A stretch of DNA of 64,000 nucleotides, taken from the NCBI GenBank assembly GCA_025928335.1, contig JAICJQ010000001.1, positions 30,320 through 94,319 on the forward strand, in the 5' to 3' direction. Position numbers and translations under genes: made by a program. The notes under the pieces were generated by a model. The model was not told the DNA's origin. It was given only the letters and a program-made list of their open reading frames with translations, and ran no database searches. Below are positions 15,971-24,226 of the stretch, one piece after another. How positions within the stretch are numbered: position 1 is the stretch's first letter; every line of letters begins with the position of its first letter. This DNA comes from Gemmatimonadaceae bacterium (lineage in GTDB: Bacteria > Gemmatimonadota > Gemmatimonadetes > Gemmatimonadales > Gemmatimonadaceae).

Positions 15971-18900
15971 TTGATACGGCGTTCCTACGGTTCCGGGATC
16001 GTGCAGCAGTCCCGCCCACACGTCCAGGTCCTGTCCACCATCGACGACCTCGCGGCTCTGGCTCGTCCCATCGTGGCCGCGGCCACGCCGGCCAGCCCGG
16101 TCGCGGTCGTTGTCGTCGAAATCGACGACAGGGCCGCCGCCGACCCCGAGTTCGGCCCGTATACCGCCGCCATCGGCGGTCTGATCGAGCACGCGCTCCG
16201 GGCGGACGATCTTGCCGCTCGCGCCCGTGGTGAGCGGGGATTCATCATTGTGGCATCAAGCGCGTCGTCTGAAGACGGCTGCGCACTCGCCGAACGGCTG
16301 TGCGCCGCGATTCGCGTTCATCCCACAACGAGGGCGACGCACGTCACCATCTCCGCGGGCGCCGCCGCCGCGCCGGAACATGGAACGACATTCGAAGCGC
16401 TGCTCGATTCGGCGACGACGGCGACCGCCAAGATTCAGTCGCAGGGAGGCGACGGTGCCAGCGCCGCGACGCCGATAAGCGATGCGCAGTCGCGCCCGCT
16501 ATCCGTCGACCGTTTCGCCGGCAGAGCGCGCGAGCTCGACTCGCTTGTTCGATGGCTGGATGAAGCCGCAACCGGACAACCGCGCATTGTGTCCGTGTAC
16601 GGTCGCAGTGGCGTAGGCACAACGAGTCTCATGCGACAGCTCGAGACCGAGACGCGCCTACGCGGCGGCATGTTCGCGATGGTATCAGCGCCGGAGCACG
16701 CCGACTACAAGCCATACGGCGTCTGGCAGTCGTTCATTCGATCGACGAGCATCGCGGCGCGCGCCGGCCAACGACGCTGGGCCGAGTTGCAGAATCTCGA
16801 GCCCGCGCTCGGCAACTATCAGGCGCCGGGCCACACGGGCAGCCAATACCGGTTGCTCAGCGAGCTGTCCGAATACGTTCGCGCGATCACGGGCCAACGA
16901 TTGCTCGTCCTCGTCCTCGACGACATGCACCGGGCGGACGCGACGTCGTGGGATGCGCTCGAGCATCTCGTCGGGCAACTGGATGCCGATCACATCATGA
17001 TCTGCGTCCTTCAGGGACCGCATCCCGGACACGAAGCGAGCACGCACCGTCGTCTTCCGATTCATGAAGATTCCGCCCGCGAGTTGATCCTCTCGAATCT
17101 CACGCGCGACGAAGTGAAGCAGTGGCTCGAGGGAGCCTTTCACGGACAACAGATCGAGCGAGAGTTGCTCGCGTTCCTCTACCGACATACGGAAGGGAAT
17201 CCGCTCTTCATCTCACAGATGCTCCGGGCACTCACTGAGGACGGGGACATCTGGCACGGGCGAAATCGTTGGGAATGGACGCCCGTCTCGGAGCTTCGCC
17301 TCCCACCGGGACGTCGCGCGCTCGTTGCGCGTCGCCTGAACCGCTTCTCCTCGAGCACGCAGGCGGTGTTGGCCGCCGCCGCGATTGTCGGGCGCGAGTT
17401 CGATGTCGGCACGCTCTCCGGCGCTGGTGCCGGAAGTGAAGCCGCCGTCCGCCTCGCCGTGAGCGAAGCCGTCGCTGCCGGGCTCATCGTACAGACCAGA
17501 GAGCGCCGGCAGGGCAGCTACGCGTTCGTCCATGAAGAGGTCGCCGACGTTCTCCTCGGCACCTTGCCGCGAGACCAGCTTGCACAGGTGCACCTTCGGT
17601 TGGCGCGATGGATGGAAAAGCGGCGGCCCGACCGTCCGAGCGACATCGCGCTGCACTATGACGCGGCCGGCGCGGCACAGCAGGCCTATCAGTGGGCGTT
17701 GACGGCGGCGACGGCGGCGGAGCGCGTCTATGCGTATCCGATCGCCGGAGCACTCCTGCAGATCGCCGCGCGCAATTCGACCGGTCCGGGCGACCTGGCG
17801 GACATCCGTGTGGCGCTCGCGCACATCTCGGAGACGGGTGGCCGGTTCGATGAGGTCGAGGAGCTGTGCGACCTGGCGATCGAGTGGTTCGCTGGCCAGG
17901 GAGACGACAGACGTGCGCTCACTCTGCGCCGAATGCGTGAACGGGCGCGGATGGAGCTGGGCCAGCCGGCGCGCGTGACCCTCGACTCGCTGACATCGCT
18001 CGACGAGGAAGCGGTCAGGCTTGGCTTCGATCGCGAGCGCGTCGCCATCCTTCTCCTTATCTCGCTGACGTACGCGCGGCTCGGCGACAAGCCCACATCG
18101 GAGCGCATTGCCGCGGAGGGCGTGAAGATGGCGGAAGGGATCGGCGATACGATGCTTCTCGCCGACGCCGTGACCCGCCATGGCAATTCGATGCTGAGCG
18201 ACGCGCCGACACGCGCCCATCCGATCCTCCGGCGGGCCCTCGAGTTGTACGAATCGGCCGGGGACGTACGTGGACAGGCCCGTTCGTACATGAACATTGG
18301 CATCGCGGCGCAATTCGAGTCGCGCCTCGAGGAAGCGAGTCAGGCGTACGGTCGCGCGTTGAGCGTCGCCCGTGCCGGCGGAATGCCGGACGTTTGGGGG
18401 CTTGCTGCGCTGAACCTCGGTGTGCTCTCGCAGAAGCGCGGCGACTACGATCACGCGCGGGAACTCTTTGCCGAGGCGCTCGGGTTATTCGCGGCCGTGA
18501 AGCACAGCGAGTATCAGCTCGGCGCCTTGTTCAACATGGCGGATGTCGATCGCGAGACCGGCGCCTGGGAATCGGCGGCTCAACTGTATGACGCAACGAT
18601 CCCACTCGCGCAGCGAATTGGTCAGGCAGATATCGAGATCGGCGCGATGGCGGGGGCAGGATTGTGCGCGCTCGAGCTGGGGCACTTGAGGGAGGCGGAG
18701 GCCGCGGCGTCGTCGGTGGCTGACCGGGTGCGGAATCGCGCCGAGTGGTTTCAGGGGCGCGAGGTCGTTGAGGCGCTGGCAATCCGAATGGAGGCCCAAG
18801 CAGGCAACCACGCGGCCGCGTTCGAACGACTATCCGCGGCGGTGGCACTTGCCGAGACGGCGGACGTATATACAGCAGCTTGGATCATCGCCGCCGTCGC

Positions 18901-19024
18901 GGGTGGAATGGTCGACGCCAATGGCGAGATTCTCACGGGTTTCGTGAATCGTTATGCGGATCGTGTAAAGAAACTTGGCTATGCGGAAATGACCCGGCGC
19001 TTCGAGGAGCTTCTACGCCAGTGA
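15971..19024 (+). CDS. Large ATPase/TPR regulator with degenerate cyclase-like N-terminus
   Basis: The product is 1017 aa from TTG 15971 (GTG 16001 is an equally good start). Residues ~20-165 resemble a nucleotide-cyclase/GGDEF-type fold without the GGDEF active motif. An AAA/STAND-like ATPase follows: FAGRARELDSLVRWL, a P-loop GRSGVGTTS (211-219) and a Walker B LVLVLDDMH (D317, D318). From ~560 to the end are TPR-like helical repeats (ALNLGVLSQKRGDYDHARELF). The lysine expected in the P-loop is Thr217. This layout matches signalling ATPases of the adenylate-cyclase/MalT-like type, but no DNA-binding domain was seen. The partner and ligand are unknown. Confidence 0.75.
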   Translation: MIRRSYGSGIVQQSRPHVQVLSTIDDLAALARPIVAAATPASPVAVVVVEIDDRAAADPEFGPYTAAIGGLIEHALRADDLAARARGERGFIIVASSASSEDGCALAERLCAAIRVHPTTRATHVTISAGAAAAPEHGTTFEALLDSATTATAKIQSQGGDGASAATPISDAQSRPLSVDRFAGRARELDSLVRWLDEAATGQPRIVSVYGRSGVGTTSLMRQLETETRLRGGMFAMVSAPEHADYKPYGVWQSFIRSTSIAARAGQRRWAELQNLEPALGNYQAPGHTGSQYRLLSELSEYVRAITGQRLLVLVLDDMHRADATSWDALEHLVGQLDADHIMICVLQGPHPGHEASTHRRLPIHEDSARELILSNLTRDEVKQWLEGAFHGQQIERELLAFLYRHTEGNPLFISQMLRALTEDGDIWHGRNRWEWTPVSELRLPPGRRALVARRLNRFSSSTQAVLAAAAIVGREFDVGTLSGAGAGSEAAVRLAVSEAVAAGLIVQTRERRQGSYAFVHEEVADVLLGTLPRDQLAQVHLRLARWMEKRRPDRPSDIALHYDAAGAAQQAYQWALTAATAAERVYAYPIAGALLQIAARNSTGPGDLADIRVALAHISETGGRFDEVEELCDLAIEWFAGQGDDRRALTLRRMRERARMELGQPARVTLDSLTSLDEEAVRLGFDRERVAILLLISLTYARLGDKPTSERIAAEGVKMAEGIGDTMLLADAVTRHGNSMLSDAPTRAHPILRRALELYESAGDVRGQARSYMNIGIAAQFESRLEEASQAYGRALSVARAGGMPDVWGLAALNLGVLSQKRGDYDHARELFAEALGLFAAVKHSEYQLGALFNMADVDRETGAWESAAQLYDATIPLAQRIGQADIEIGAMAGAGLCALELGHLREAEAAASSVADRVRNRAEWFQGREVVEALAIRMEAQAGNHAAAFERLSAAVALAETADVYTAAWIIAAVAGGMVDANGEILTGFVNRYADRVKKLGYAEMTRRFEELLRQ

Positions 19025-19133
19025 CAGGGATCACGGACGCATTTTTTCTCATGGCGCAACCTATTGCAGTCTCCTATCTTCGAACACGGATTCTCGGCCT
19101 GTTTGAAGTCGGGGCAGAACGACGGGTGAACTC

Positions 19134-19859
19134 ATGAAAACACGCATCGCAGGACTCTCGACGCGCATTGCCGTCGTGGGAGCAGTGGTTTCGGCGCTCA
19201 TGGTCGGGGGATGCTCGGAGTCCACGGCGCCGACCAACGTGCCGCGCGGTCTCTCGGTCGGCCCCGATGGCCGACCCGATTTGAGACCGTTGGCACTCTT
19301 TGGCGGCTTCCGATCGACCACTTTTACGCTCACGTCCGCCGGAGGTTCGTTCGACGTCGGCATGTTCACGGTGAACTTCCCCGCGAACTCCGTGTGCGAT
19401 CCCAAGACGAGCAGCTACGGTCCCGGCACTTGGGACTCGTCGTGCGCGACGCTGGGCGATGGTCAGTCGGTAACCGTGACGGCCACGTATGGCTTCACGT
19501 TCGCCGGCGGGCCGGTGGTGGACTTCTTGCCCGCCCTCCGGTTCAATCCGAACACGGCGGTCATCATTTCGACCGACGCCTACGCCCCGGTCTTGACCTA
19601 CTTCCGGAGCTACTGGCTCGCCAACCCCGGCGCACTCCGCTACTTCGGCATGTACTACACGCCGGATCTCGGTGCGACCGCATTTACGGATGCTGGTCTC
19701 GACGACAGCCAGGCGACCCACGTAAACCTGACCACGGGTCTGGTGTGGCGTCGGGTCAAACATTTTAGCGGCTACAACATCAGCAGCGGCTTGCCCTGCG
19801 ATCCGTCGCCGGACGATCCGGACTGCATCGACACCGGCGGACCGACCATCGATCAGTAG
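19134..19859 (+). CDS. Putative lipoprotein of unknown function
   Basis: The product is 241 aa. The signal peptide ends in a lipobox (ALMVGGC), followed by Ser/Thr/Pro-rich sequence. The mature part has alternating hydrophobic strands (FTLTSAGGSFDVGMFTVNF) suggesting a beta-sandwich, plus four cysteines that could form disulfides. No family recognised. It sits 109 bases after the ATPase gene and ends three bases before a convergent response-regulator gene; a hairpin terminator follows at 19881. Confidence 0.75.
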   Translation: MKTRIAGLSTRIAVVGAVVSALMVGGCSESTAPTNVPRGLSVGPDGRPDLRPLALFGGFRSTTFTLTSAGGSFDVGMFTVNFPANSVCDPKTSSYGPGTWDSSCATLGDGQSVTVTATYGFTFAGGPVVDFLPALRFNPNTAVIISTDAYAPVLTYFRSYWLANPGALRYFGMYYTPDLGATAFTDAGLDDSQATHVNLTTGLVWRRVKHFSGYNISSGLPCDPSPDDPDCIDTGGPTIDQ

Positions 19860-19861
19860 GA

Positions 19862-20638
19862 TCAACGGCGAGACGAACGAGAAGGCGGCCCACTGCCGCC
19901 TTCTTTTTTTCGTCGCGACCGAGGGTGCGCCTTTTCAGGCGCCCGAAGGACGTAGCCAACACCGCGGACGGTGTGCAGCATGGGCTCCTCGCCCTGGGCG
20001 TCGAGCTTCTTCCGCAGATAGTTCACGTAGACGTCCACGATGTTGGTCTCCTCGCGTGACGCGGGTGGGCCGCCCCAGACTTCCTCGGCGATCGCTCGGC
20101 GCGCCAGCTCCTTACCGGGGTGGCGCATGAAGTACTGAAGGACCGCGAACTCCCGTTGGGTGAGTGACAGCTTGCGGCGCCCGCGATGGACCTCGCCCGT
20201 CGATGGGTCGAGTGCGAGGTTGCCGACAACGAGGCGAGGATTGCGTTCCGCATGTCTTGCGCGGCGGACCAAAGCCCGAATGCGGGCGATGAGCTCGTCC
20301 ACCTCGAAGGGCTTTCCGAGGTAGTCGTCGGCGCCGGCGTTCAAACCGGCAATGCGGTCCTCGAGGTCGTTCCTGCCGGTCAGCATCAGCGCCGGCGCGC
20401 CAACACCGTGAGCGCGGAGCTCCTGAATGAGCTCGATGCCGTCGTTCGGACGACGCAATCCGATGTCGAGGATGAAGACATCGGGCTCGCCGGCGAGCGC
20501 GCGGGCGAGGGCGGACTCGCGGTCCCGCACGGCCCGGACCACGAAACCGTGCTCCCGCAACGCACGCTCGAGGAGGGCGATTAGTCGAACATTGTCTTCG
20601 ACGATCAAGACGCTGCTTGCGCGTTCAACAATACGCAT
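19862..20638 (-). CDS. OmpR/PhoB-family response regulator
   Basis: The product is 258 aa. The receiver domain has acidic E14/D15, phospho-acceptor D58 (FILDIG) and K109 (LGKPF). The C-terminal winged helix includes LTQREFAVLQYFMRHPGK and NIVDVYVNYLRKKLDA and ends with RGVGYVLR. About 25 basic, low-complexity residues follow, encoded by the region that forms the terminator of the convergent lipoprotein gene. No histidine kinase is adjacent, so it is an orphan regulator. Its targets are unknown. Confidence 0.92.
   Translation of the reverse strand: MRIVERASSVLIVEDNVRLIALLERALREHGFVVRAVRDRESALARALAGEPDVFILDIGLRRPNDGIELIQELRAHGVGAPALMLTGRNDLEDRIAGLNAGADDYLGKPFEVDELIARIRALVRRARHAERNPRLVVGNLALDPSTGEVHRGRRKLSLTQREFAVLQYFMRHPGKELARRAIAEEVWGGPPASREETNIVDVYVNYLRKKLDAQGEEPMLHTVRGVGYVLRAPEKAHPRSRRKKEGGSGPPSRSSRR
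19881..19910 (+). terminator. Rho-independent terminator of the 19134 lipoprotein gene
   Basis: GAAGGCGGC pairs with GCCGCCTTC, followed by a run of T on the plus strand. It lies wholly inside the 3' coding end of the convergent response-regulator gene. A run of A on the other side could also make it work weakly on the minus strand. Confidence 0.75.
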
Positions 20639-20758
20639 TAGAACGAAAATATTGTTCGCCGAGAGCGCGGCAACTGTGAACGTGCGTATTCTCGTCTCGG
20701 CGTGTCTACACAGTTAGACGGACAAATTGCAAGACTTGAGTCCGCGCAATGACGCCGC

Positions 20759-21226
20759 TTGTTTTGGGGCGTGTCCTCCCGGGCTTCCGCGGGGCCGGCA
20801 TCGACCGGCGTGATTGTCGGCGGCGTCGCGGCAGCAGCCACCACCGGCGCGCTCATCGCGATGGGCCATCGCATGGGCAGCGCCGCCGTCCCGTTCGCGG
20901 CGATCAGCGCAACCGTGTTTCGACGCACCGTCGCCAGCGGCGCCGTTGGCCTCGTGTTCACCGGCATTGTGCTCCACATCACAGTGATGTTCGTGTGGTC
21001 GGTCGTTTTCGTGTGGCTCGTCGACCGGCTGCGTTGGTCGTCGATGATTGCCGGCGTCTTCATCGGACTCGCACAGTTCGCGCTGTCGTGGCTGGTCGCG
21101 TGGGGCACCGGCGAGGGGCTGGCGTCCATTCTCCCCCTCGGCGATCGGATCGTTTTCGCGTTGATTCTGACCATGTCCCTCGTGGTGGGCATGCGCTTTG
21201 CCTTTTTTCCCTTGCGAAGTGCATGA
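20759..21226 (+). CDS. Small integral membrane protein of unknown function
   Basis: The product is about 155 aa from TTG 20759; GTG 20771 is an alternative, and no strong ribosome-binding site separates them. Four long hydrophobic segments (for example GLVFTGIVLHITVMFVWSVV and LILTMSLVVGMRFAFF) imply a polytopic inner-membrane protein with short loops. No family motif recognised. It is divergent from the OmpR-type regulator with about 120 bases between, so the regulator could control it. Confidence 0.6.
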   Translation: MFWGVSSRASAGPASTGVIVGGVAAAATTGALIAMGHRMGSAAVPFAAISATVFRRTVASGAVGLVFTGIVLHITVMFVWSVVFVWLVDRLRWSSMIAGVFIGLAQFALSWLVAWGTGEGLASILPLGDRIVFALILTMSLVVGMRFAFFPLRSA

Positions 21227-21438
21227 CACGTCCGAGCGAGCCGCTGGCTCGACGACGGTGATGTGACGCGCGTCGGTACACGACGGTTGTACCGATGAAA
21301 GGAGGAACATTGCGCGCGTTCGCGGGGTTGGATTTTGTGACGCCCGCGATGTCGCCGGAGCGAAATGAAACTCTGGCGCCTCAAGGATCGTCGAGGTAGG
21401 CAGTGATGGCAGAGCAGTATCATTTTCAGGAGGGGGGA

Positions 21439-21978
21439 ATGGACATCCTCGTCATGCTCGAGGAGAACCCCGATCACTCGCCGGTGCTGGCGCATGTGAA
21501 CTCCGTCCCGTCGCCGTTGCATTCGTCCGAGCGGCCGTCGCGAGACATCGTGACGTTGTACGGGGAGCCGAACCCGGAGTCGGTAGCGCTTGCTCTCGCG
21601 GCTGCGGTGGAGTCGCACCGCTCAGGCGATGGCCGAGTCGATTCGATTCGCCATCTCGGGATCTGGCCGGAACGCGGAGCCATTGGCGACGCGGCGTGGC
21701 GAGATGCGTCGGGGCAGTTGGTGACAAGCGATCTCGAGATCCCTCTCGAGACGCTGCATTCGACCGCGTCACAGTTGCTGGTCGAATGCAAGCAGCTGAT
21801 TCAACGGTTGGTCGCGGGCTTGTCGATGCCCGACTGGCCGGAAGGCGCGCGACGGGCGATCAGCATCTCGATCGGACCCATCGTGGGGCTGACAGGACCG
21901 GTGTTCGCTCCGCTCGAGTCGGTCATTGAGCGGCTTCGTGAGGCGGACGGGCTGGCGTTTGAAACGGAAGGAGACTGA
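21439..21978 (+). CDS. Hypothetical protein
   Basis: The product is 179 aa. ATG 21439 is chosen because AGGAGG lies five bases upstream (21428-21433); in-frame starts at 21403 and 21406 would add 11-12 residues and also have a weak GAGGT site. No signal peptide, membrane span or known motif. The sequence is acidic and mixed alpha/beta (DILVMLEENPD; SISIGPIVGLTGPVF). It is followed by a hairpin terminator. Function unknown. Confidence 0.6.
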   Translation: MDILVMLEENPDHSPVLAHVNSVPSPLHSSERPSRDIVTLYGEPNPESVALALAAAVESHRSGDGRVDSIRHLGIWPERGAIGDAAWRDASGQLVTSDLEIPLETLHSTASQLLVECKQLIQRLVAGLSMPDWPEGARRAISISIGPIVGLTGPVFAPLESVIERLREADGLAFETEGD

Positions 21979-22010
21979 ACGGGAAACGTTCTTTGTCAGA
22001 CGAACGACGA

Positions 22011-22034
22011 CGGGGCAGCCTTTTGGCTGCCCCG
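22011..22034 (+). terminator. Hairpin terminator after the 21439 gene
   Basis: CGGGGCAGCC-TTTT-GGCTGCCCCG: a perfect 10-bp stem with a 4-base loop 33 bases after the stop codon. The following bases are T-rich but lack a long T run. Confidence 0.65.
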
Positions 22035-22207
22035 TCTGTATTTGGTGAGGCCATCAGCCAAATAGCTCACGGCTAAGGCTCGCGGCCATGGCTCGCACCG
22101 ATGCAAAGGTGGCCGAACCCACCAATTGACTCTGAGCGGCCCATCCGTGGTTATGCCATAAAAGACAGACTCACCGACGCGCCGCGGAGTTGGCCGATGT
22201 GTCCAAC

Positions 22208-23863
22208 ATGAGGATTCCGAAGTTTGCCTGGGCGCTCGCTCTGACGGCCGCCGCATGTCATCTGAATGAACCGGCGGCACCGGTTGTGGAACTCTCGGCC
22301 GCACCCCGCGCGCTCTTCATTGCCCCCAACGCTCTCGAGCTCACCGGCTTCATGCCGTCTGAGATCGTCTCGGCGCGCATGTCTACCGGCGTCGGACCGT
22401 CCGTGACATGGACAAGCGACGACACGACGATCGTTGCACTGGCCTCTGTGGACGAGCGCAGCGTCAAGCTTACCGGCCGTCGAACCGGACAGACAACGAT
22501 TCGGGCCACTGCTCCGGACGGATCACGTGCGGCGGCGACTGTCCTCGTGACCATGACCCCGCCCGCGCGCTTCCCGATCCCGCCCCGGGCTGTGGCGACG
22601 GCCGGGCTGATGGTCGAAGCATCGACGCGGGCCGACTCTACTTCCGGCGATCCCCTCGACGGGCCGAAGGGGGCGGTCCGCTACACGACAACCGCCACGA
22701 TTCGGAACATCGACTCGCGCGAACGAACGATCGCGCTCGACGCCTGTCCGATTTGGATCACCGTACACGGCGGCGGCGGCTGGGAGCTTCAAGACGTGCA
22801 CTACCTCCTCTGGGACGAGATGCGAACCAATTCGGGATGCGCGGAGGAGCCCAAGCGTGTCACTCTGGCCCCCGGCTCCCGGTACACGCTGAGCGCCAGC
22901 GTCTTTGCACACGAGTTGCTCGCAGCCGGTCTTGCGTCGAACTATCGATACTTTTTTCACGCGCACGTCCGGTTCGACACGACTCAGGCCGTCGTGACCG
23001 CGGATAGCGCCGTGATCTCGTATCCAACCAACGTCATCGCCACTGCCGCGAACGTAAGCCTCGGAAGCCGCGATACGGCGGCGATTCTGAACGGCGCAAT
23101 GACCATTGCCAACAATGGGGAGCTGAAAAGCCACTTGGAGTTCGGTGGCTGCGCGCTCCGTCTACTCGCCTTCGCGTCGAGCGACCGCAGCGGAGCGCCG
23201 AAATGGAATTCGGATGCGCGGCGACCGTGGGAGGGGTCGTTTGGCTACGCCTGCGCCTCGATTCTGTATACGCGCGACCTCGATCCGGGCGGATCGATTT
23301 CGTTCAACTTCCAGTCGCCTCTCATCGAAATGATGGGGGATTCGCTCCCCGACGGCAGGTACTATTTCTCGGCGGACCTTCGCTTTTCGAATCGGCCCAA
23401 TCTGACGGTTCCGGCGGGGAGCCTCGACCTCGCCCTGCCGCGTCCGCCGCTCCCCGCCGAGCGAACGGCCGATCTTATGGTATATCACGCCAGTGGCGTG
23501 ACGGTCGATGGCTCGTCGGTGCTGCACGCCCACGCAACGGCTACGCTCGGCTACGCGAACTCTGCGCTCGTCGGCTTCTCCAATGATTGCCCAATTGTGA
23601 TCTACGCGTATCGGGACCGTGCGAGGCGGGACTCCGCTCCACGGTCCGGGGTGGCAGATTGGGTCCAGAGGACCTCGTGCGGAACCCAGGAAACGTCGGT
23701 CGGGATGGGCCGGGGCGAAACGCGATCGTTGGACACCTCCGTGCCAGTTCGGGACATCCTCGGAGCGTCTCTACCATCGGGAACCTACTATTTCGCGATC
23801 GCGATTCGCGCGCAAACGAACCGGGTCTTCCTGTCGGCGGGTGAGGCGGTGCTGGTGCGCTAG
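22208..23863 (+). CDS. Lipoprotein with bacterial Ig-like domain
   Basis: The product is 551 aa. ATG 22208 gives MRIPKFAWALALTAAACHLN, a signal peptide with lipobox TAAC; an in-frame start at 22190 has no advantage. Residues ~25-110 look like a Big_2 bacterial Ig-like domain (TWTSDDTTIVALASVD followed by GRRTGQTTIRATAPDG). The rest consists of repeated beta-rich units with recurring PDGRYYFSADLRF- and PSGTYYFAIAIR-like strands, suggesting three related domains. Probably a surface-exposed structural or binding protein; no enzyme motif seen. Confidence 0.75.
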   Translation: MRIPKFAWALALTAAACHLNEPAAPVVELSAAPRALFIAPNALELTGFMPSEIVSARMSTGVGPSVTWTSDDTTIVALASVDERSVKLTGRRTGQTTIRATAPDGSRAAATVLVTMTPPARFPIPPRAVATAGLMVEASTRADSTSGDPLDGPKGAVRYTTTATIRNIDSRERTIALDACPIWITVHGGGGWELQDVHYLLWDEMRTNSGCAEEPKRVTLAPGSRYTLSASVFAHELLAAGLASNYRYFFHAHVRFDTTQAVVTADSAVISYPTNVIATAANVSLGSRDTAAILNGAMTIANNGELKSHLEFGGCALRLLAFASSDRSGAPKWNSDARRPWEGSFGYACASILYTRDLDPGGSISFNFQSPLIEMMGDSLPDGRYYFSADLRFSNRPNLTVPAGSLDLALPRPPLPAERTADLMVYHASGVTVDGSSVLHAHATATLGYANSALVGFSNDCPIVIYAYRDRARRDSAPRSGVADWVQRTSCGTQETSVGMGRGETRSLDTSVPVRDILGASLPSGTYYFAIAIRAQTNRVFLSAGEAVLVR

Positions 23864-23950
23864 GGTGGATAGCTGACAGCTCGGCCCGGCGTTCCACCCT
23901 TGACGCCCCCCCGTTCTCCCGCCAGTCTCCCTAGAGAGGGGCCTTATCGC

Positions 23951-24199
23951 ATGCCCAATCTGTCTGGCGGGAGCACCACACCAAGCTCGCAGTCAACCGT
24001 CCGCGAATTCGTCGACGAGTCGGGGAAACTGTGGAGCGCCGTCCTTCGAGGCGACGCCCTCATTTTCACCGCGATCGATGCCACTCGCGGCGGGACGCGA
24101 GCGATCACGGTGGAGCTTAACGCCCTCGACGACTCGGTCAGCGACGACGCCCTGCGCGCGTGGCTCGACGCAGCCCCGCGCATCGGCACTCTGCTGTAG
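23951..24199 (+). CDS. Small hypothetical protein
   Basis: The product is 82 aa. ATG 23951 follows a GAGAGGGG site; the frame is open further upstream but has no good start. It is soluble, with a beta-rich centre (KLWSAVLRGDALIFTAID) and an acidic C-terminal helix. It ends 27 bases before the EF-G-like gene and may be cotranscribed with it. No family recognised. Confidence 0.55.
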   Translation: MPNLSGGSTTPSSQSTVREFVDESGKLWSAVLRGDALIFTAIDATRGGTRAITVELNALDDSVSDDALRAWLDAAPRIGTLL

Positions 24200-24226
24200 G
24201 CCTCTGGCCGCAAGGAGTTGACGCGT

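Noticed and set aside
22035-22207. tRNA or small RNA in the gap before the Ig-like lipoprotein
   Set aside because: No cloverleaf or conserved arm could be traced; no tRNA was found in any gap of the window.
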